A stretch of DNA of 64,000 bases from Ardenticatenaceae bacterium (GCA_020634435.1 JACKBS010000004.1:620001-684000), one strand, 5' to 3'; shown: positions 1 through 8,321, numbered from the stretch's first letter. Notes: generated from the sequence alone by a model not told the origin. Translations and numbers: made by a program.

Positions 1-82
1 AGATGGCACCAAACGTCGCCATTGGAGCCTGTTCAAAGAGGGGATTCAATTCTTCTTTGAATTTGTGCTGAGACATAACCAT
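1..82 (-). CDS. N-terminal fragment of an unidentified gene running off the window
   Basis: On the minus strand an ATG at 82 (a second at 76) opens a frame with no stop to the window edge, about 27 codons, beginning MVMSQHKFKEELN. There is no clear Shine-Dalgarno sequence. The fragment is too short to assign a family. It lies next to the IS5-type element, so it could also be a remnant of another mobile element. It is listed only because the frame is open to the edge. Confidence 0.25.
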   Translation of the reverse strand, partial: MVMSQHKFKEELNPLFEQAPMATFGAI

Positions 83-179
83 TTTATCAATTTACAATTT
101 CTACCCGACCCTAGAATTACCTGAAAAGGTGTCCTCCCCTCAGCGCGTAGGCGGGGGTCCATCTTGTGAGGACCAATGG

Positions 180-1163
180 ATTCCCGCGAAGGCTGCTCTG
201 TTGAAAACATCCAAAACAAAGCAAAAGATGCTTACGGGATTAACTGATCTAAAGCAAAATTAATGATGCAGATTGTAAACCAACATCTTAATCGCTGGCT
301 CACGCCGTTGCAGATAGTATTTGCGTGCCCGAATGGCGTCACCAAACTTGCGTTTGATGACCGAGATGACGGTTTCGACCTTCCAGCGCTGCCCAAAGAG
401 TCCATCCAGTCGGGCTACGGCAACCAAGTCAGCGCGTGCTTGGCGCAAGGGCGAGGCAATCGACCGCTTCGGACCCGTGCGACGGGCGGTATGAGGTCAT
501 CAGGTCGTACCGACTTCACATCAAAGCCACCATCAGCAACAAAACCCATTGACCAGAACGCATAAACGGCCGTACCGCACGCCGCATCGTTTCCAATTTA
601 CTACCATCATGCCCCGGCCCATACGATTGACTCCGTCCCAAAATGAACAGGTGTTCAGACCAACCCCATAGAATCCTTTCCAATATTGGGTGATCTTCCA
701 GCCGCGTCGGTTGATATAGTAATCACTGGCTTGAGTCAGCTGAAACCCAGTCGCGTCAATCGCGACTGCTTCCTCCTCAATGCCCAACTCTGTCAACAAG
801 CTGACATTCATGCGATCGATCTGGGCCAGCGTCAACAATCGAGCCGCTGCCCGCGCCAGTGCCGAGTACGTGGGCATCCTTGAGTCCCAGTTCCTGACCA
901 CCGCATCACTAGCCAGCAGCCACTCTTCCATATCCCGATAACTCAATCTCAGCCGATGCATCAACAAAATGCAGGTAACCAACTGCGGCTGCGTATACTT
1001 GCGCGGGCTTTTGGGATGGGAATAAGGAGCAAATTCTTTTTGTGCCAGGTTGTGGGCCATGCGAGCAAAGGTCACAAACTGGCTTTCACGCCGATTTTTC
1101 TTAGCCATATCATCATTATCGCCGTTCTTACCATCTTTTCAACAGTGCAGCCTTCGCGGGAAT
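180..1163. mobile_element. Decayed IS5-type insertion sequence with terminal inverted repeats
   Basis: The ends form 28-bp imperfect inverted repeats: 180-207 (starting ATTCCCGCGAAGGCTG) and 1136-1163, with a single internal mismatch. This delimits an element of about 984 bp containing one transposase gene on the minus strand. No convincing target-site duplication was seen in the flanks. The transposase is broken, so the copy cannot move by itself but could still be mobilised in trans. Confidence 0.8.
260..1108 (-). pseudogene. IS5-family DDE transposase, frameshifted
   Basis: The N-terminal part (1108 to about 536) has a helical region and the core stretch with IDATGF, where the first catalytic Asp is expected. 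The frame then runs into a stop at 533-535. The neighbouring frame continues the protein (FVADGGFDVKSVRPDD..., the second Asp region) over about 540-460. The ending resumes at 448-260 with the family-typical WKVETVISVIKRKFG block and YNLH terminus. At least two frameshifts therefore separate three pieces of one DDE_Tnp_1 transposase. The N-terminal ATG at 1106-1108 is plausible. It is not expected to give active protein. Confidence 0.85.
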
Positions 1164-1246
1164 GACAATTATGTTGCAAAAAAACTCTGTGCCCCCCGCG
1201 CCCTCTGCGGTAAAATCCCTCCTAACAGTTTGGAGGGAACAAAATC

Positions 1247-3802
1247 ATGCACCAAAAGTTTGTCTGGCGATGGCTGCTGCTGGCGGCAACGGCCGTCTTC
1301 CACCTCACCACCATTTTTCAACCAACGCACGCTTTCGCTGAAGGCGGCGGGCACGGTCAGGAGTCCGGCCCGAGCGGCAAAAATCACGCCCAAGTCCCCA
1401 ACCCCGGCCTGCTCATCACCGAGGTGTTCTACAACCCACCCGGCGAGGAGTCAGAGCGGGAATGGCTGGAGATTGCCAACGTCGGTACGGCCGTTCTCGA
1501 CCTCAGCGACATCAAAATTGGGGATGAGGAGCAAAGCGGCGGCGGCGAAGGGATGCGCCGCTTTCCTGAAGGTACGCTGCTGGAGCCGGAACAGGCGCTG
1601 GTGGTGGCCCAAACGGCCGTTGGCTTCCGCTTCCTCTATGGCACCAATCCCGACTTTGAACTGACCGACTCTGACCCCACCGTGCCCGACATGCGCAGCT
1701 ACGCGCTTTGGGCGACGGGCGACATCGCCCTGGCTAACGATGGCGATGAAGTAGTGCTCCTTAATGAGCGCAACCTGATCATCGACAGTGTGAATTATGG
1801 CGACCGGGACACCTTTTTTGCGCCAGCAGTAACGGCCGTTTTCGAGAACCAATCCATCGAGCGCAACCCCGCCAACTGCGACACGGACACCGCCACTGAC
1901 TGGCAGCCGCAGCAGCCGCCCACCCCCGGCGTGGTCCAGTTCAGCGACGCCTGCCGCACCCCGCTCAACCCCGCTGAGCTGGAAGCGCTGCCGTCCATCG
2001 GCACCATTCAGGGCACGGGTGATGTGGCCGCCGCCATCAACCAGACCGTCACTTTTCGCGGCATCGTCACCGGCGTGTACGAGGATCGCAACGCCGCAGG
2101 CACCACCTTCTACACCGCCTTCGTGCAGGACATCCCCGGCTTTGAAGATGGCGATCCGGCAACTTCGGATGGCATTGCGCTCTTTTTTGGGCGCGGACGG
2201 CCGTCTTTCCAAATTGGCGATCAGATCCGCGTTTCTGGGCTGGTGACGGAGTTCTTCGGCCTCACCGAGCTGGATGACAACGACCTGCAAATTCAAGTTG
2301 AACTGAGCGACCAGCCGTTGCCCGATCCCATCCTCATTGACCCACCCGCCGCCATCGAAGCGCTGGCCGCCTACTTTGAACCGCTGGAAGCCATGCGCGT
2401 GCAAATTGCCGATCCGGCGCGGGTGGTGGGGCCGACGTTTAGCAGCTGCGGCTTTGCCGTCGTTGCCCCGACGGTCACCACGCCGCGCATTTTCCGCCGC
2501 GTGCTGTCCGAGCCCATCGGCCAGGTCGTGCCCATCCTGTACCAGTCTGACCAGTTTTGCGACGGCTTTCCGCACGTCAAAACCGGCGATCTGGTTAGTG
2601 GATTGGTTGGTCCACTGACCTACAACTTTGACCAGTTCAAAATCGTCCAACAGGCGCGTGATGAGTTGGTAGTGGCGGCCGAGCCGCTCGCCGAACCTGT
2701 TGCCGCCCCCGCCTTGCTGGCCGACCAAATCAGCATCGCCAGCTTCAACATGGAAAACTACTTCGATTTGATTGACGACACCGGCGACGACGCCGAGCCA
2801 AAGCCGCTGGAGTTGGAGCTGCGCCTCAAGCAGCAAAAGTTGGCCGCCGCGCTGACGCAAACGCTCAACTGTCCCACGCTGGTCGCCGTGCAGGAGGTGG
2901 AAAAGGGCACCCTGCTCGACGAGCTGGCCCTGCTGGCAACAGATGGCTGCGGCTTCACCTACGCCGTCACCCACCTGGAAAGCGCCGACGCGCGTGGCAT
3001 CGACGTGGCTCTGTTGAGCAATCCGAACGTGGTTACGGTGCAGTCGGCCCAGCTCATGCAGACCTGCACCGTGCTGGAGACCGGCGTCAGCGATTCGCGA
3101 ATTGAGTGCCCGGTGGGGCAAGATGTGCTCTTTTCGCGCCCACCTTTGTTGGTGGAATTGTTGGTGGCGGAACGGCCGTTCACTATCATCGTCAACCATT
3201 TTAAATCCAAGCTGGGCGGTGAGGCGGCCACCGCACCCTGGCGGCTGGCCCAGGCCAACCACGTCGCCGGGCTGGTTACCAACATTTTGGCCGACGATCC
3301 GGCGGCAAATGTCGTCGTTCTGGGTGACTTCAACGATTACGAGCAAGCCCCGCCGCTGCTAGCGCTGGCCGAAAATGGCCACATGGAAAACGTCCTCCTG
3401 CTCCTGCCCGACGAGACGCGCTACAGCTACGTCTACGGCGGCGTCTCCCAGCTCATCGACGGCATTTTCATCACCCCCGCCCTGCAAGATAACGTGGCCG
3501 ATGTGATGATTTTGCACGTCAACGCGGACTATCCCGACGCTCTGGCGGTAGACGTCTCGCCCGCCGCGCTGCCCTTTAAAACTACCGATCACGATTTGCC
3601 GCTGCTCATCTTGCAGCTGGATGCCCTGCCCACGCCGGAGCCAGGTTTGGATGGAACGGCCGTTCCCAGCCCCACGCCCATCAACATCGAACCGATCGAT
3701 CACCCGGATGATGTGGGTAGCGGCTGGTTGTGGTGGCTGGTGGCTGGTTTGGCGGTGGTAGGTGGTGGAACGGCCGTACTTTTGCTGCGCAAACGGCCGT
3801 AG
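1247..3802 (+). CDS. Secreted, membrane-anchored LTD + endonuclease/exonuclease/phosphatase protein
   Basis: A predicted extracellular nuclease or phosphodiesterase of 851 aa. A signal peptide spans residues 1-31. A lamin-tail (LTD) domain starts near residue 54 (LLITEVFYNP, then EWLEI). An OB-like middle region follows at about 260-345. The EEP domain runs from about 494: SFNMENYF, VAVQEVEK near 545, GDFND near 690 and TDHDLPL near 779 carry the Asn, Glu, Asp/Asn and Asp-His residues expected for metal-dependent phosphodiester cleavage. A C-terminal transmembrane helix (about 824-846) followed by RKRP suggests a surface-anchored enzyme. The architecture matches ExeM/NucH-like nucleases. The ATG is preceded by GGAGGG at 1232-1237. 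The gene appears monocistronic. The substrate is likely extracellular DNA, though phosphate scavenging cannot be excluded. Confidence 0.85.
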   Translation: MHQKFVWRWLLLAATAVFHLTTIFQPTHAFAEGGGHGQESGPSGKNHAQVPNPGLLITEVFYNPPGEESEREWLEIANVGTAVLDLSDIKIGDEEQSGGGEGMRRFPEGTLLEPEQALVVAQTAVGFRFLYGTNPDFELTDSDPTVPDMRSYALWATGDIALANDGDEVVLLNERNLIIDSVNYGDRDTFFAPAVTAVFENQSIERNPANCDTDTATDWQPQQPPTPGVVQFSDACRTPLNPAELEALPSIGTIQGTGDVAAAINQTVTFRGIVTGVYEDRNAAGTTFYTAFVQDIPGFEDGDPATSDGIALFFGRGRPSFQIGDQIRVSGLVTEFFGLTELDDNDLQIQVELSDQPLPDPILIDPPAAIEALAAYFEPLEAMRVQIADPARVVGPTFSSCGFAVVAPTVTTPRIFRRVLSEPIGQVVPILYQSDQFCDGFPHVKTGDLVSGLVGPLTYNFDQFKIVQQARDELVVAAEPLAEPVAAPALLADQISIASFNMENYFDLIDDTGDDAEPKPLELELRLKQQKLAAALTQTLNCPTLVAVQEVEKGTLLDELALLATDGCGFTYAVTHLESADARGIDVALLSNPNVVTVQSAQLMQTCTVLETGVSDSRIECPVGQDVLFSRPPLLVELLVAERPFTIIVNHFKSKLGGEAATAPWRLAQANHVAGLVTNILADDPAANVVVLGDFNDYEQAPPLLALAENGHMENVLLLLPDETRYSYVYGGVSQLIDGIFITPALQDNVADVMILHVNADYPDALAVDVSPAALPFKTTDHDLPLLILQLDALPTPEPGLDGTAVPSPTPINIEPIDHPDDVGSGWLWWLVAGLAVVGGGTAVLLLRKRP

Positions 3803-3881
3803 TCGCCGTTTCTTACTGCGCCACCGATAGCAGATCAAGGAGAGGCTGCTCTGGGCAAGCTTCCTTCCCTTGGCACCTTGG

Positions 3882-3951
3882 GGGATGCTTCATTTCATTC
3901 AGCACGACAGTTCAAGTATCTTTGTCATGCTGAGGTCTTCCGAAGCATCCC
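3882..3951. repeat. Intergenic inverted repeat (GGGATGCTTC family) in a 310-bp gap
   Basis: The gap 3803-4112 holds no gene. It contains inverted arms, GGGATGCTTC...CAGCACGAC at 3882-3909 and the matching TCATGCTGAG...GAAGCATCCC at 3924-3951. This is one of several families of intergenic inverted repeats in this window. A T-rich stretch follows at about 4010-4045. Confidence 0.6.
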
Positions 3952-4076
3952 ATCCGCGTAAGAATTTAGGAAGCTTAGGTTAGAGCGTATCCATTGCTCA
4001 TCGGATGAGATTTTTATTTTGCTGCGCTCTGCCAGAATTTTTCACGGCAGGTTTATACTTCCAGAGGTTGGAGGGA

Positions 4077-4106
4077 TTGATTTTCCATTTTGCCATGCAT
4101 TAGAAT
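4077..4106 (+). promoter_or_regulatory. Sigma70-like promoter, probably leaderless
   Basis: TTGATT (4077-4082), an 18-bp spacer and TAGAAT (4101-4106) lie just upstream of the ATG at 4113. Only six bases separate the -10 box and the start codon, so the transcript would begin at or within a base or two of the ATG. No Shine-Dalgarno sequence is present, in agreement with a leaderless mRNA. Confidence 0.4.
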
Positions 4107-4112
4107 CAACCC

Positions 4113-5276
4113 ATGCCCGCACCAGAGCTTAAGCATGTCCTTGTCTTAGAACCCGATCGGCCGTTTGCCTTGCGGTTGCTGCGCGCCCTCAGCCGGATTG
4201 GCAACTACGACATTTCGATGGTGCCTACTTTGAAGGAAGCGTGCCTGGAACTGGTGCAAAATGATCAGGACCTGGCCTTCATTCCCATTACCGAAGGAGC
4301 CAAGATCATCCGCTCGCTGCGGGCGGTGCAGCCCAATTTGCGCCTCATCTTAGTCACGCCTTCTGGCGACGACGAAATTCCGGTGACCTACTCCGGCAAT
4401 GTGCAGGGCGTGCTCATCAAATCCCTGGTGGACGTAGAGTTAGAAACGTTGGTTGAAAACGTGGCCCGCCAGCCCATGGTGCCGCAGCGGCGCGAAACGG
4501 CCGTTGCGCCAAACCTTGGCCATTCGTTTGACACCGCGTTGCTCATCGCCACGCTGCAAGAGGCCCGCCTGGGCCGCCTGCTGCAAACAGTTGTGTTTGC
4601 TCGGGGCAGCAAACTGCTGGCTTATTGGGGCGAATTGAATGAGCGTGAAGCCGCCGCCGTGGCGCTGCATGTGGGGAACGGATGGGTGGGCAATTCCATG
4701 CCGTCGCGGCTGCAATTTATCCATCTGCCTGCCCGCGCGGGCGATTTATTGCTCTTCACCCATATCGTGGCTGACTCATTTTTGGTGACAATCGTGGCCC
4801 TACCCGAAGCGCCGCTGACCGAAGTGCGGCAGCAGGCGCGGCGTATGGCTAAAAAGCTTACGGCCGTTGTTGAAGGTCGTGTTTTGGCGCAAACCGGGTT
4901 GTTGGGCAATGGCTTTGGGGCCGGGCAGCGGCCGTCTTTTGTCATCGTCTGGCGGCCTGAGGAACCCCTGCCGACGCATCTGCACATCCCCCTGCGCCGG
5001 GCCATAAGCCGGTTAGCGGTAGCCAACGCTTGTGTACTCACCCACGTCCAGGTTCAGGCGGATCTGATTCAGCTGGTTGTGACCGTGCCGCCTGGCCGGG
5101 ACGCCAGTTGGGCCGCTTATCTGTTCAAAAATGGCTCAGAACAAACCATTCACCATGAGTTTGAACTGCATGGCGGTCTGTGGGAAACGGGCTTCTATGC
5201 CACTGAATCCGCCGAACCGCTGTCAGATGCGGAACTGGGCCTTTTCCTCGATTCTTCCTCCGAAACCGCTGCGTAA
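4113..5276 (+). CDS. Receiver-like / Roadblock-like / REP-transposase-like fusion protein
   Basis: 387 aa, with three regions. Residues 6-120 look like a response-regulator receiver fold (HVLVLEPDRPFALRLLRAL), but the usual phospho-acceptor Asp motif is absent, so it is a pseudo-receiver. Residues about 135-255 resemble a Roadblock/LC7 domain (LLAYWGELNEREAAAVALHV, then LLLFTHIVADSFLVTIVAL). Residues about 272-380 resemble the IS200/REP-associated tyrosine transposase fold, ending LWETGFYAT. The expected HUH metal motif reads HVQ at about 309-311, so catalysis is unlikely. A regulatory or scaffold role is inferred, possibly binding structured DNA or RNA. The domain calls are by pattern recognition, and the third is the least certain. 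Confidence 0.55.
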   Translation: MPAPELKHVLVLEPDRPFALRLLRALSRIGNYDISMVPTLKEACLELVQNDQDLAFIPITEGAKIIRSLRAVQPNLRLILVTPSGDDEIPVTYSGNVQGVLIKSLVDVELETLVENVARQPMVPQRRETAVAPNLGHSFDTALLIATLQEARLGRLLQTVVFARGSKLLAYWGELNEREAAAVALHVGNGWVGNSMPSRLQFIHLPARAGDLLLFTHIVADSFLVTIVALPEAPLTEVRQQARRMAKKLTAVVEGRVLAQTGLLGNGFGAGQRPSFVIVWRPEEPLPTHLHIPLRRAISRLAVANACVLTHVQVQADLIQLVVTVPPGRDASWAAYLFKNGSEQTIHHEFELHGGLWETGFYATESAEPLSDAELGLFLDSSSETAA

Positions 5277-5282
5277 AACCGG

Positions 5283-5365
5283 AACACAAATGGCACGAAT
5301 GAATGAATTGGACGAATAAAAAATATTCGTGCTATTTTTCTATTCGTAAAATTCGTGTTTTGAAC
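5283..5365. repeat. Intergenic inverted repeat, ATTCGTG family
   Basis: An AT-rich imperfect palindrome with CACGAAT/ATTCGTG arms (CACGAATGAATG on the left, ATTCGTGCTATTTTT and ATTCGTGTTTT on the right). It sits between the stop codon of the upstream gene and the nei-like gene. It may act as a hairpin terminator for the upstream gene. Confidence 0.55.
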
Positions 5366-5427
5366 GGCAAAATCCCCAATTTTTGGTAAGATCACAAGTA
5401 TTAACTCGCAGATAATGGAGCAGTTTT

Positions 5428-6249
5428 ATGCCTGAAGGACCCGAAATTCAGCTGGCGGCAGATAAGGTGGGGGAAGCAATTATTGGACGGCCGACAACGG
5501 CCGTTTTCTTTGCCTTTGCTGCGCTGAAAAAGTATGAGGAATTGCTGACCGGGGTGGAAGTAACGGCCGTTCAGGCACGGGGCAAAGCAATGCTCACCCG
5601 GTTTGCCAACGGCTACAACATCTACAGCCACAACCAGCTTTACGGCAAATGGATGGTGCGCAGCGCCTACGACTTCCCGGACACCAACCGGCAGCTGCGG
5701 CTGGCCATTCACAATGAGGCCAACTCGGCACTGCTCTACAGCGCGTCGGACATTGCCGTGCTGCAAGATGGGGAACTGGACAGCCATCCGTTTCTGCGCA
5801 AGTTGGGGCCGGATTTGCTCGATGAGTCGGTCACTGTGCCCCAGGTAGCCGAGCGTTTTGTAGCCGACCAATTCCGGCGGCGTCGGCTGACATCGCTGCT
5901 GCTGGATCAGGGCTTTTTGGCGGGATTGGGCAACTATTTGCGCAGCGAGGTGCTGTTTGTGGCGCGTGTCCATCCCAGCTTGCGGCCAATGGATTGCATA
6001 GGTGAACAAATTGGGGCGTTGGCGGAAGCGGCCGTTTCGCTCACGCGCCAATCGTACCAAACCAGAGGCATCACCAACGATATTGCCCTGGCTGAGAAAT
6101 TGAAGGCAGAAGGGCAACGTTATCGCGACTATCGCTTTTGGGTGTTTGATCGCGACGGCCGTCCCTGCTACAACTGTGGCACCGCCATCATCAAAGACAG
6201 CATCGGCGGACGACGACTCTACTACTGTCCCAAATGTCAGGCTAAATAA
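5428..6249 (+). CDS. nei: Fpg/Nei-family DNA glycosylase (endonuclease VIII-like)
   Basis: A base-excision repair enzyme that removes oxidised pyrimidines and nicks the abasic site. 273 aa, usual for the family. The mature N-terminus PEGPE supplies the catalytic Pro (after Met removal) and Glu. A conserved Lys lies in the QARGKAM segment near residue 52. The H2TH region contains GLGNYLRSEVLF. The C-terminal zinc finger has four cysteines (CYNCG and YYCPKCQ, about 246-271). The order PEGPEI and the spacing favour Nei over MutM. GGAG at 5417-5420 lies seven bases before the ATG. Three ACGGCCGT copies lie inside the gene. Confidence 0.9.
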   Translation: MPEGPEIQLAADKVGEAIIGRPTTAVFFAFAALKKYEELLTGVEVTAVQARGKAMLTRFANGYNIYSHNQLYGKWMVRSAYDFPDTNRQLRLAIHNEANSALLYSASDIAVLQDGELDSHPFLRKLGPDLLDESVTVPQVAERFVADQFRRRRLTSLLLDQGFLAGLGNYLRSEVLFVARVHPSLRPMDCIGEQIGALAEAAVSLTRQSYQTRGITNDIALAEKLKAEGQRYRDYRFWVFDRDGRPCYNCGTAIIKDSIGGRRLYYCPKCQAK

Positions 6250-6258
6250 TTGCAAAAA

Positions 6259-6353
6259 ATTTGACGCAAAGGCGCAAAGTGGCCAAGGTAGAACAAGAAT
6301 AGAAAGAATATTTCTTTGCCCCCTTTCATCCTTTGCGGTCTTTGCGTCAAAAA
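6259..6353. repeat. Intergenic inverted repeat, TTTGACGCAAAG family
   Basis: Arms TTTGACGCAAAGGCGCAAAG (6260-6279) and CTTTGCGGTCTTTGCGTCAAA (6331-6351) face each other across about 50 bp. The same family recurs at 62972-63067, and a fragment lies inside a coding region near 58380-58400. It lies between nei and the DsbA-family gene, ending about 10 bp before the latter's ATG. Confidence 0.75.
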
Positions 6354-6363
6354 TAGGAAAACC

Positions 6364-6972
6364 ATGACTCAAAATCAAGTGGCTATCAACGTCTGGTCGG
6401 ACTTTGTTTGACCATTTTGCTTCCTCGTCTCCTCCAGTTTGGAGAAGCTTAAACAATCACACCATGTCCAGGTTCGTTGGCATTCATACGAATTGCGCCC
6501 CGAAGGTTCGCCGCCCATGTCGCCTGAATACCGCGCCCGCATTGAGGCGGGACGGCCGCAATTGGAAGCGATGGCTCGTGAGCAGTATGGGCTAGCGCTC
6601 AATCCCGGTCCATTTGGCATCAGCAGCCGCGCGGCGCTGGTGGGGGCCAAGTTCGCCGAAGCGCAAGGCGTGGGCGACGTCTACCACGATGCCGTCTTCC
6701 GCGCCTATTGGCAGGAGGCTAAAAATATTGCGGATTTGGCTGTGCTGGCCGATGTAGCAACGGCCGTTGGTCTGAATCGTGATGAATTTTTAGCCGCTTT
6801 AGACAATCCCACCTACCAGCAGGAAATGCTGGGCGACGTGCAGCAAGCGTTCCAATATGGCCTTAGCGGGGTTCCCGCGCTGATTTACAACTACAAATAC
6901 CTGGTCATGGGTGCACGGCCGTATGAGCTGTTGGCTCAAGTGGCGGAAAAAGCTTCTGAAGAAGCGGAGTAA
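6364..6972 (+). CDS. DsbA/FrnE-family oxidoreductase with in-frame TGA at the CXXC motif (candidate selenoprotein)
   Basis: A thioredoxin-fold thiol oxidoreductase of the DsbA/FrnE type, 202 aa if TGA is decoded. The ATG at 6364 has AGGA at 6355-6358. The frame reads NVWSDFV, then TGA (6409-6411), then PFCFL: exactly where relatives have CPFC or CPWC, the first Cys is replaced by TGA. The frame is otherwise open to 6972 with good family similarity throughout, including the EVRW-like strand (VQVRWHSYELRPEG) and the cis-Pro loop GVSGVPAL-like segment (GLSGVPALIYN). A hairpin with G first in its loop lies 20-33 bases after the TGA. This supports selenocysteine (UPFC) rather than decay. The alternatives are a nonsense mutation or a sequencing error (TGC to TGA). 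A conventional gene call would start at 6439 and lose the active site. Confidence 0.7.
6432..6444 (+). promoter_or_regulatory. Candidate bacterial SECIS hairpin
   Basis: CTCCA (6432-6436), loop GTT (6437-6439), TGGAG (6440-6444) is a perfect 5-bp stem. It starts 21 bases downstream of the in-frame TGA at 6409-6411, and the loop's first base is G. This fits the loose bacterial SECIS rule: a stem-loop shortly after UGA with a G at the start of the apical loop. An alternative pairing, TCTCC (6428-6432) with GGAGA (6441-6445), gives an 8-base loop. Short stems occur by chance, so the call rests mainly on the protein context. Confidence 0.45.
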
Positions 6973-7012
6973 AAAGTGATAAGTGATAAGTAGAAAGTGG
7001 CCAAACTTTGAC
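6971..7012. repeat. Left half of an intergenic palindrome split by an IS3 element
   Basis: AAAAGTGATAAGTGATAAG...AGAAAGTG (6973-6999) is complementary in style to CACTTTTCACGTATCACTTT...CTTTTCACT at 8302-8331, beyond the IS. Joining 7012 to 8303 restores a hairpin-forming intergenic repeat of the kind seen elsewhere here. TTGAC occurs on both sides (7008-7012 and 8298-8302) and is the likely target duplication. Confidence 0.65.
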
Positions 7013-7064
7013 CCGTCCTAAATATAGTTGACAGATATAATCACCATTTAGGATGGGCAACCTT

Positions 7065-7418
7065 ATGAAAAAAGAAACCGTCAGACGTTACAGCCTGGCC
7101 TTCAAACAACAAGTCGTGCGTGAGTACGAAGCCGGGGCCAGCATCTACAGCTTGCTTAACAAGTACGGCATTGGCGCACACACAACGGTGCAACGATGGA
7201 TTGAGCAATACGGCCGTTCCGGCTACCGTGCCGAACTGGTGGTCATTCAAACAGCTGAAGACCAGCAGGGCATCAAAGCACTCAAACGACGGGTCGCGGA
7301 ACTGGAATCCGCGCTAGCGCAAAGCACCTTGGACAACCGGATGTTGGCAGCCACGCTCACGGTGGCCAGTGACGCCTTGGGCGTTGACCTTAAAAAAAAT
7401 TTCGGCAAGAAATCATAG
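7065..7418 (+). CDS. IS3-family OrfA (helix-turn-helix DNA-binding protein)
   Basis: 117 aa from the ATG at 7065. An in-frame ATG at 7053 would add four residues. The N-terminal HTH (RRYSLAFKQQVVREYEAG, then SIYSLLNKYGI, then TVQRWIEQYG) recognises the IS ends. It is followed by a leucine-zipper-like helix (ALKRRVAELESALAQ), typical of OrfA. The last codons cross the A8 run before the stop at 7416-7418. OrfA normally acts as a DNA-binding regulator and forms the N-terminal half of the OrfAB transposase. Confidence 0.85.
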   Translation: MKKETVRRYSLAFKQQVVREYEAGASIYSLLNKYGIGAHTTVQRWIEQYGRSGYRAELVVIQTAEDQQGIKALKRRVAELESALAQSTLDNRMLAATLTVASDALGVDLKKNFGKKS

Positions 7419-8257
7419 ACCATATCCGGCAAGCGGGCCAAGTGCCCACTCAGGCCGCCGTGACCTGGTTTGGCATCAGCCGCCAAGCCTACTTTCAAGC
7501 CAAGCAGCGGCAACAGCAGCAGGAAGCTGAAAATCAGCTCATCCTGAACTTGGTCAAAGAAAAACGGCGGCTGCATCCCCAGATGGGCGGGCGCAAGCTG
7601 TACCATGAGCTGCGACCCTGCTGGGAAAACCTGGAGATTACTCGTGGTCGGGATGCTTTTTTTGACCTGCTACGCGCCCACAATTTGTTGATTGTGCCCA
7701 AGCGTAATCGACGGCGAACCACCTTAGCTGGCTCCTGGCGTTGTCCCAATCGTCTAGTTGGTTTGACGTTGGCGACCACTCATCAGGCGTGGGTTGGTGA
7801 CATCACCTTCATCACGACGGAAACAGGCTTTGTCTATCTGGCGCTGCTCACAGATGCGTTTTCGCGCTTTATCGTCGGTTATGATATTTCGGCCTCTTTG
7901 GCCACGGAAGGTTGCCTGCGGGCCTTGCAGCTGGCCATCAACCAGGCGCATTGTCCGGTGACCGGATTGATTCACCATTCTGACCATGGGGTGCAATACA
8001 CCTCGTGGTCGTATCGAGACTGTCTCCAAGAGCACCGCTTGCTACCCAGCATGGGTGAGGTGGGCAATTGCTATGACAACGCGTTGGCAGAACGCATGAA
8101 CGGTATTTTAAAGAACGAATATGGTCTGGATGACCTGTTTGTCAATTTGGCGCACGCGCAGCAAGCGGTGGCTGAAGCAGTTTGGCTGTACAACTATGAT
8201 CGCCCACATCTGTCGTTGGGCTATGCTAAACCTGCTGAAATTCATTTTGATAACTGA
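7394..8257 (+). CDS. IS3-family OrfB (DDE integrase), made by -1 frameshift
   Basis: The frame opens at 7394, after a TAA at 7391-7393, and the first possible independent start is GTG at 7442. Slippage by -1 on the A run at 7392-7399 would join OrfA to KFRQEIIDHIRQAG and onward. The protein has the HTH_21 region (GGRKLYHEL) and an rve integrase core with D in WVGDITFI, D in HHSDHGVQY and E in NALAERMNGILKNE. It ends with the family-typical YNYDRPHLSLGYAKP. All three catalytic residues are intact. Confidence 0.85.
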   Translation, partial: KKFRQEIIDHIRQAGQVPTQAAVTWFGISRQAYFQAKQRQQQQEAENQLILNLVKEKRRLHPQMGGRKLYHELRPCWENLEITRGRDAFFDLLRAHNLLIVPKRNRRRTTLAGSWRCPNRLVGLTLATTHQAWVGDITFITTETGFVYLALLTDAFSRFIVGYDISASLATEGCLRALQLAINQAHCPVTGLIHHSDHGVQYTSWSYRDCLQEHRLLPSMGEVGNCYDNALAERMNGILKNEYGLDDLFVNLAHAQQAVAEAVWLYNYDRPHLSLGYAKPAEIHFDN

Positions 8258-8321
8258 TGTGAAGTAGTCACTATTTTGTGTCAACTTATTTTAGGACTTG
8301 ACACTTTTCACGTATCACTTT

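Larger units (their letters stand above)
7013..8297 (+). mobile_element. IS3-family (IS150-like) insertion sequence
   Basis: An apparently complete element. The terminal inverted repeats are GTCCTAAATATAGTTGACA at 7015-7033 and its imperfect complement at 8279-8297 (16 of 19 match). Flanking TTGAC direct repeats fit a 5-bp target duplication. It carries orfA and orfB in the 0 and -1 frames with an A8 slippage run at 7392-7399. Both frames are uninterrupted, so the copy may be active or recently inserted. It holds only a single ACGGCCGT, fewer than neighbouring genes of similar length. Confidence 0.85.

Noticed and set aside
1451..3346. A 631-codon open frame on the minus strand within the secreted nuclease gene
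   Set aside because: It is the antisense of a well-supported gene, has no family resemblance and low-complexity composition. GC-rich codon use leaves long antisense frames open.
6439..6972. DsbA-family gene starting at 6439
   Set aside because: This start would remove the whole active-site strand. The same frame extends back to ATG 6364 with a ribosome site, interrupted only by TGA at the cysteine position.
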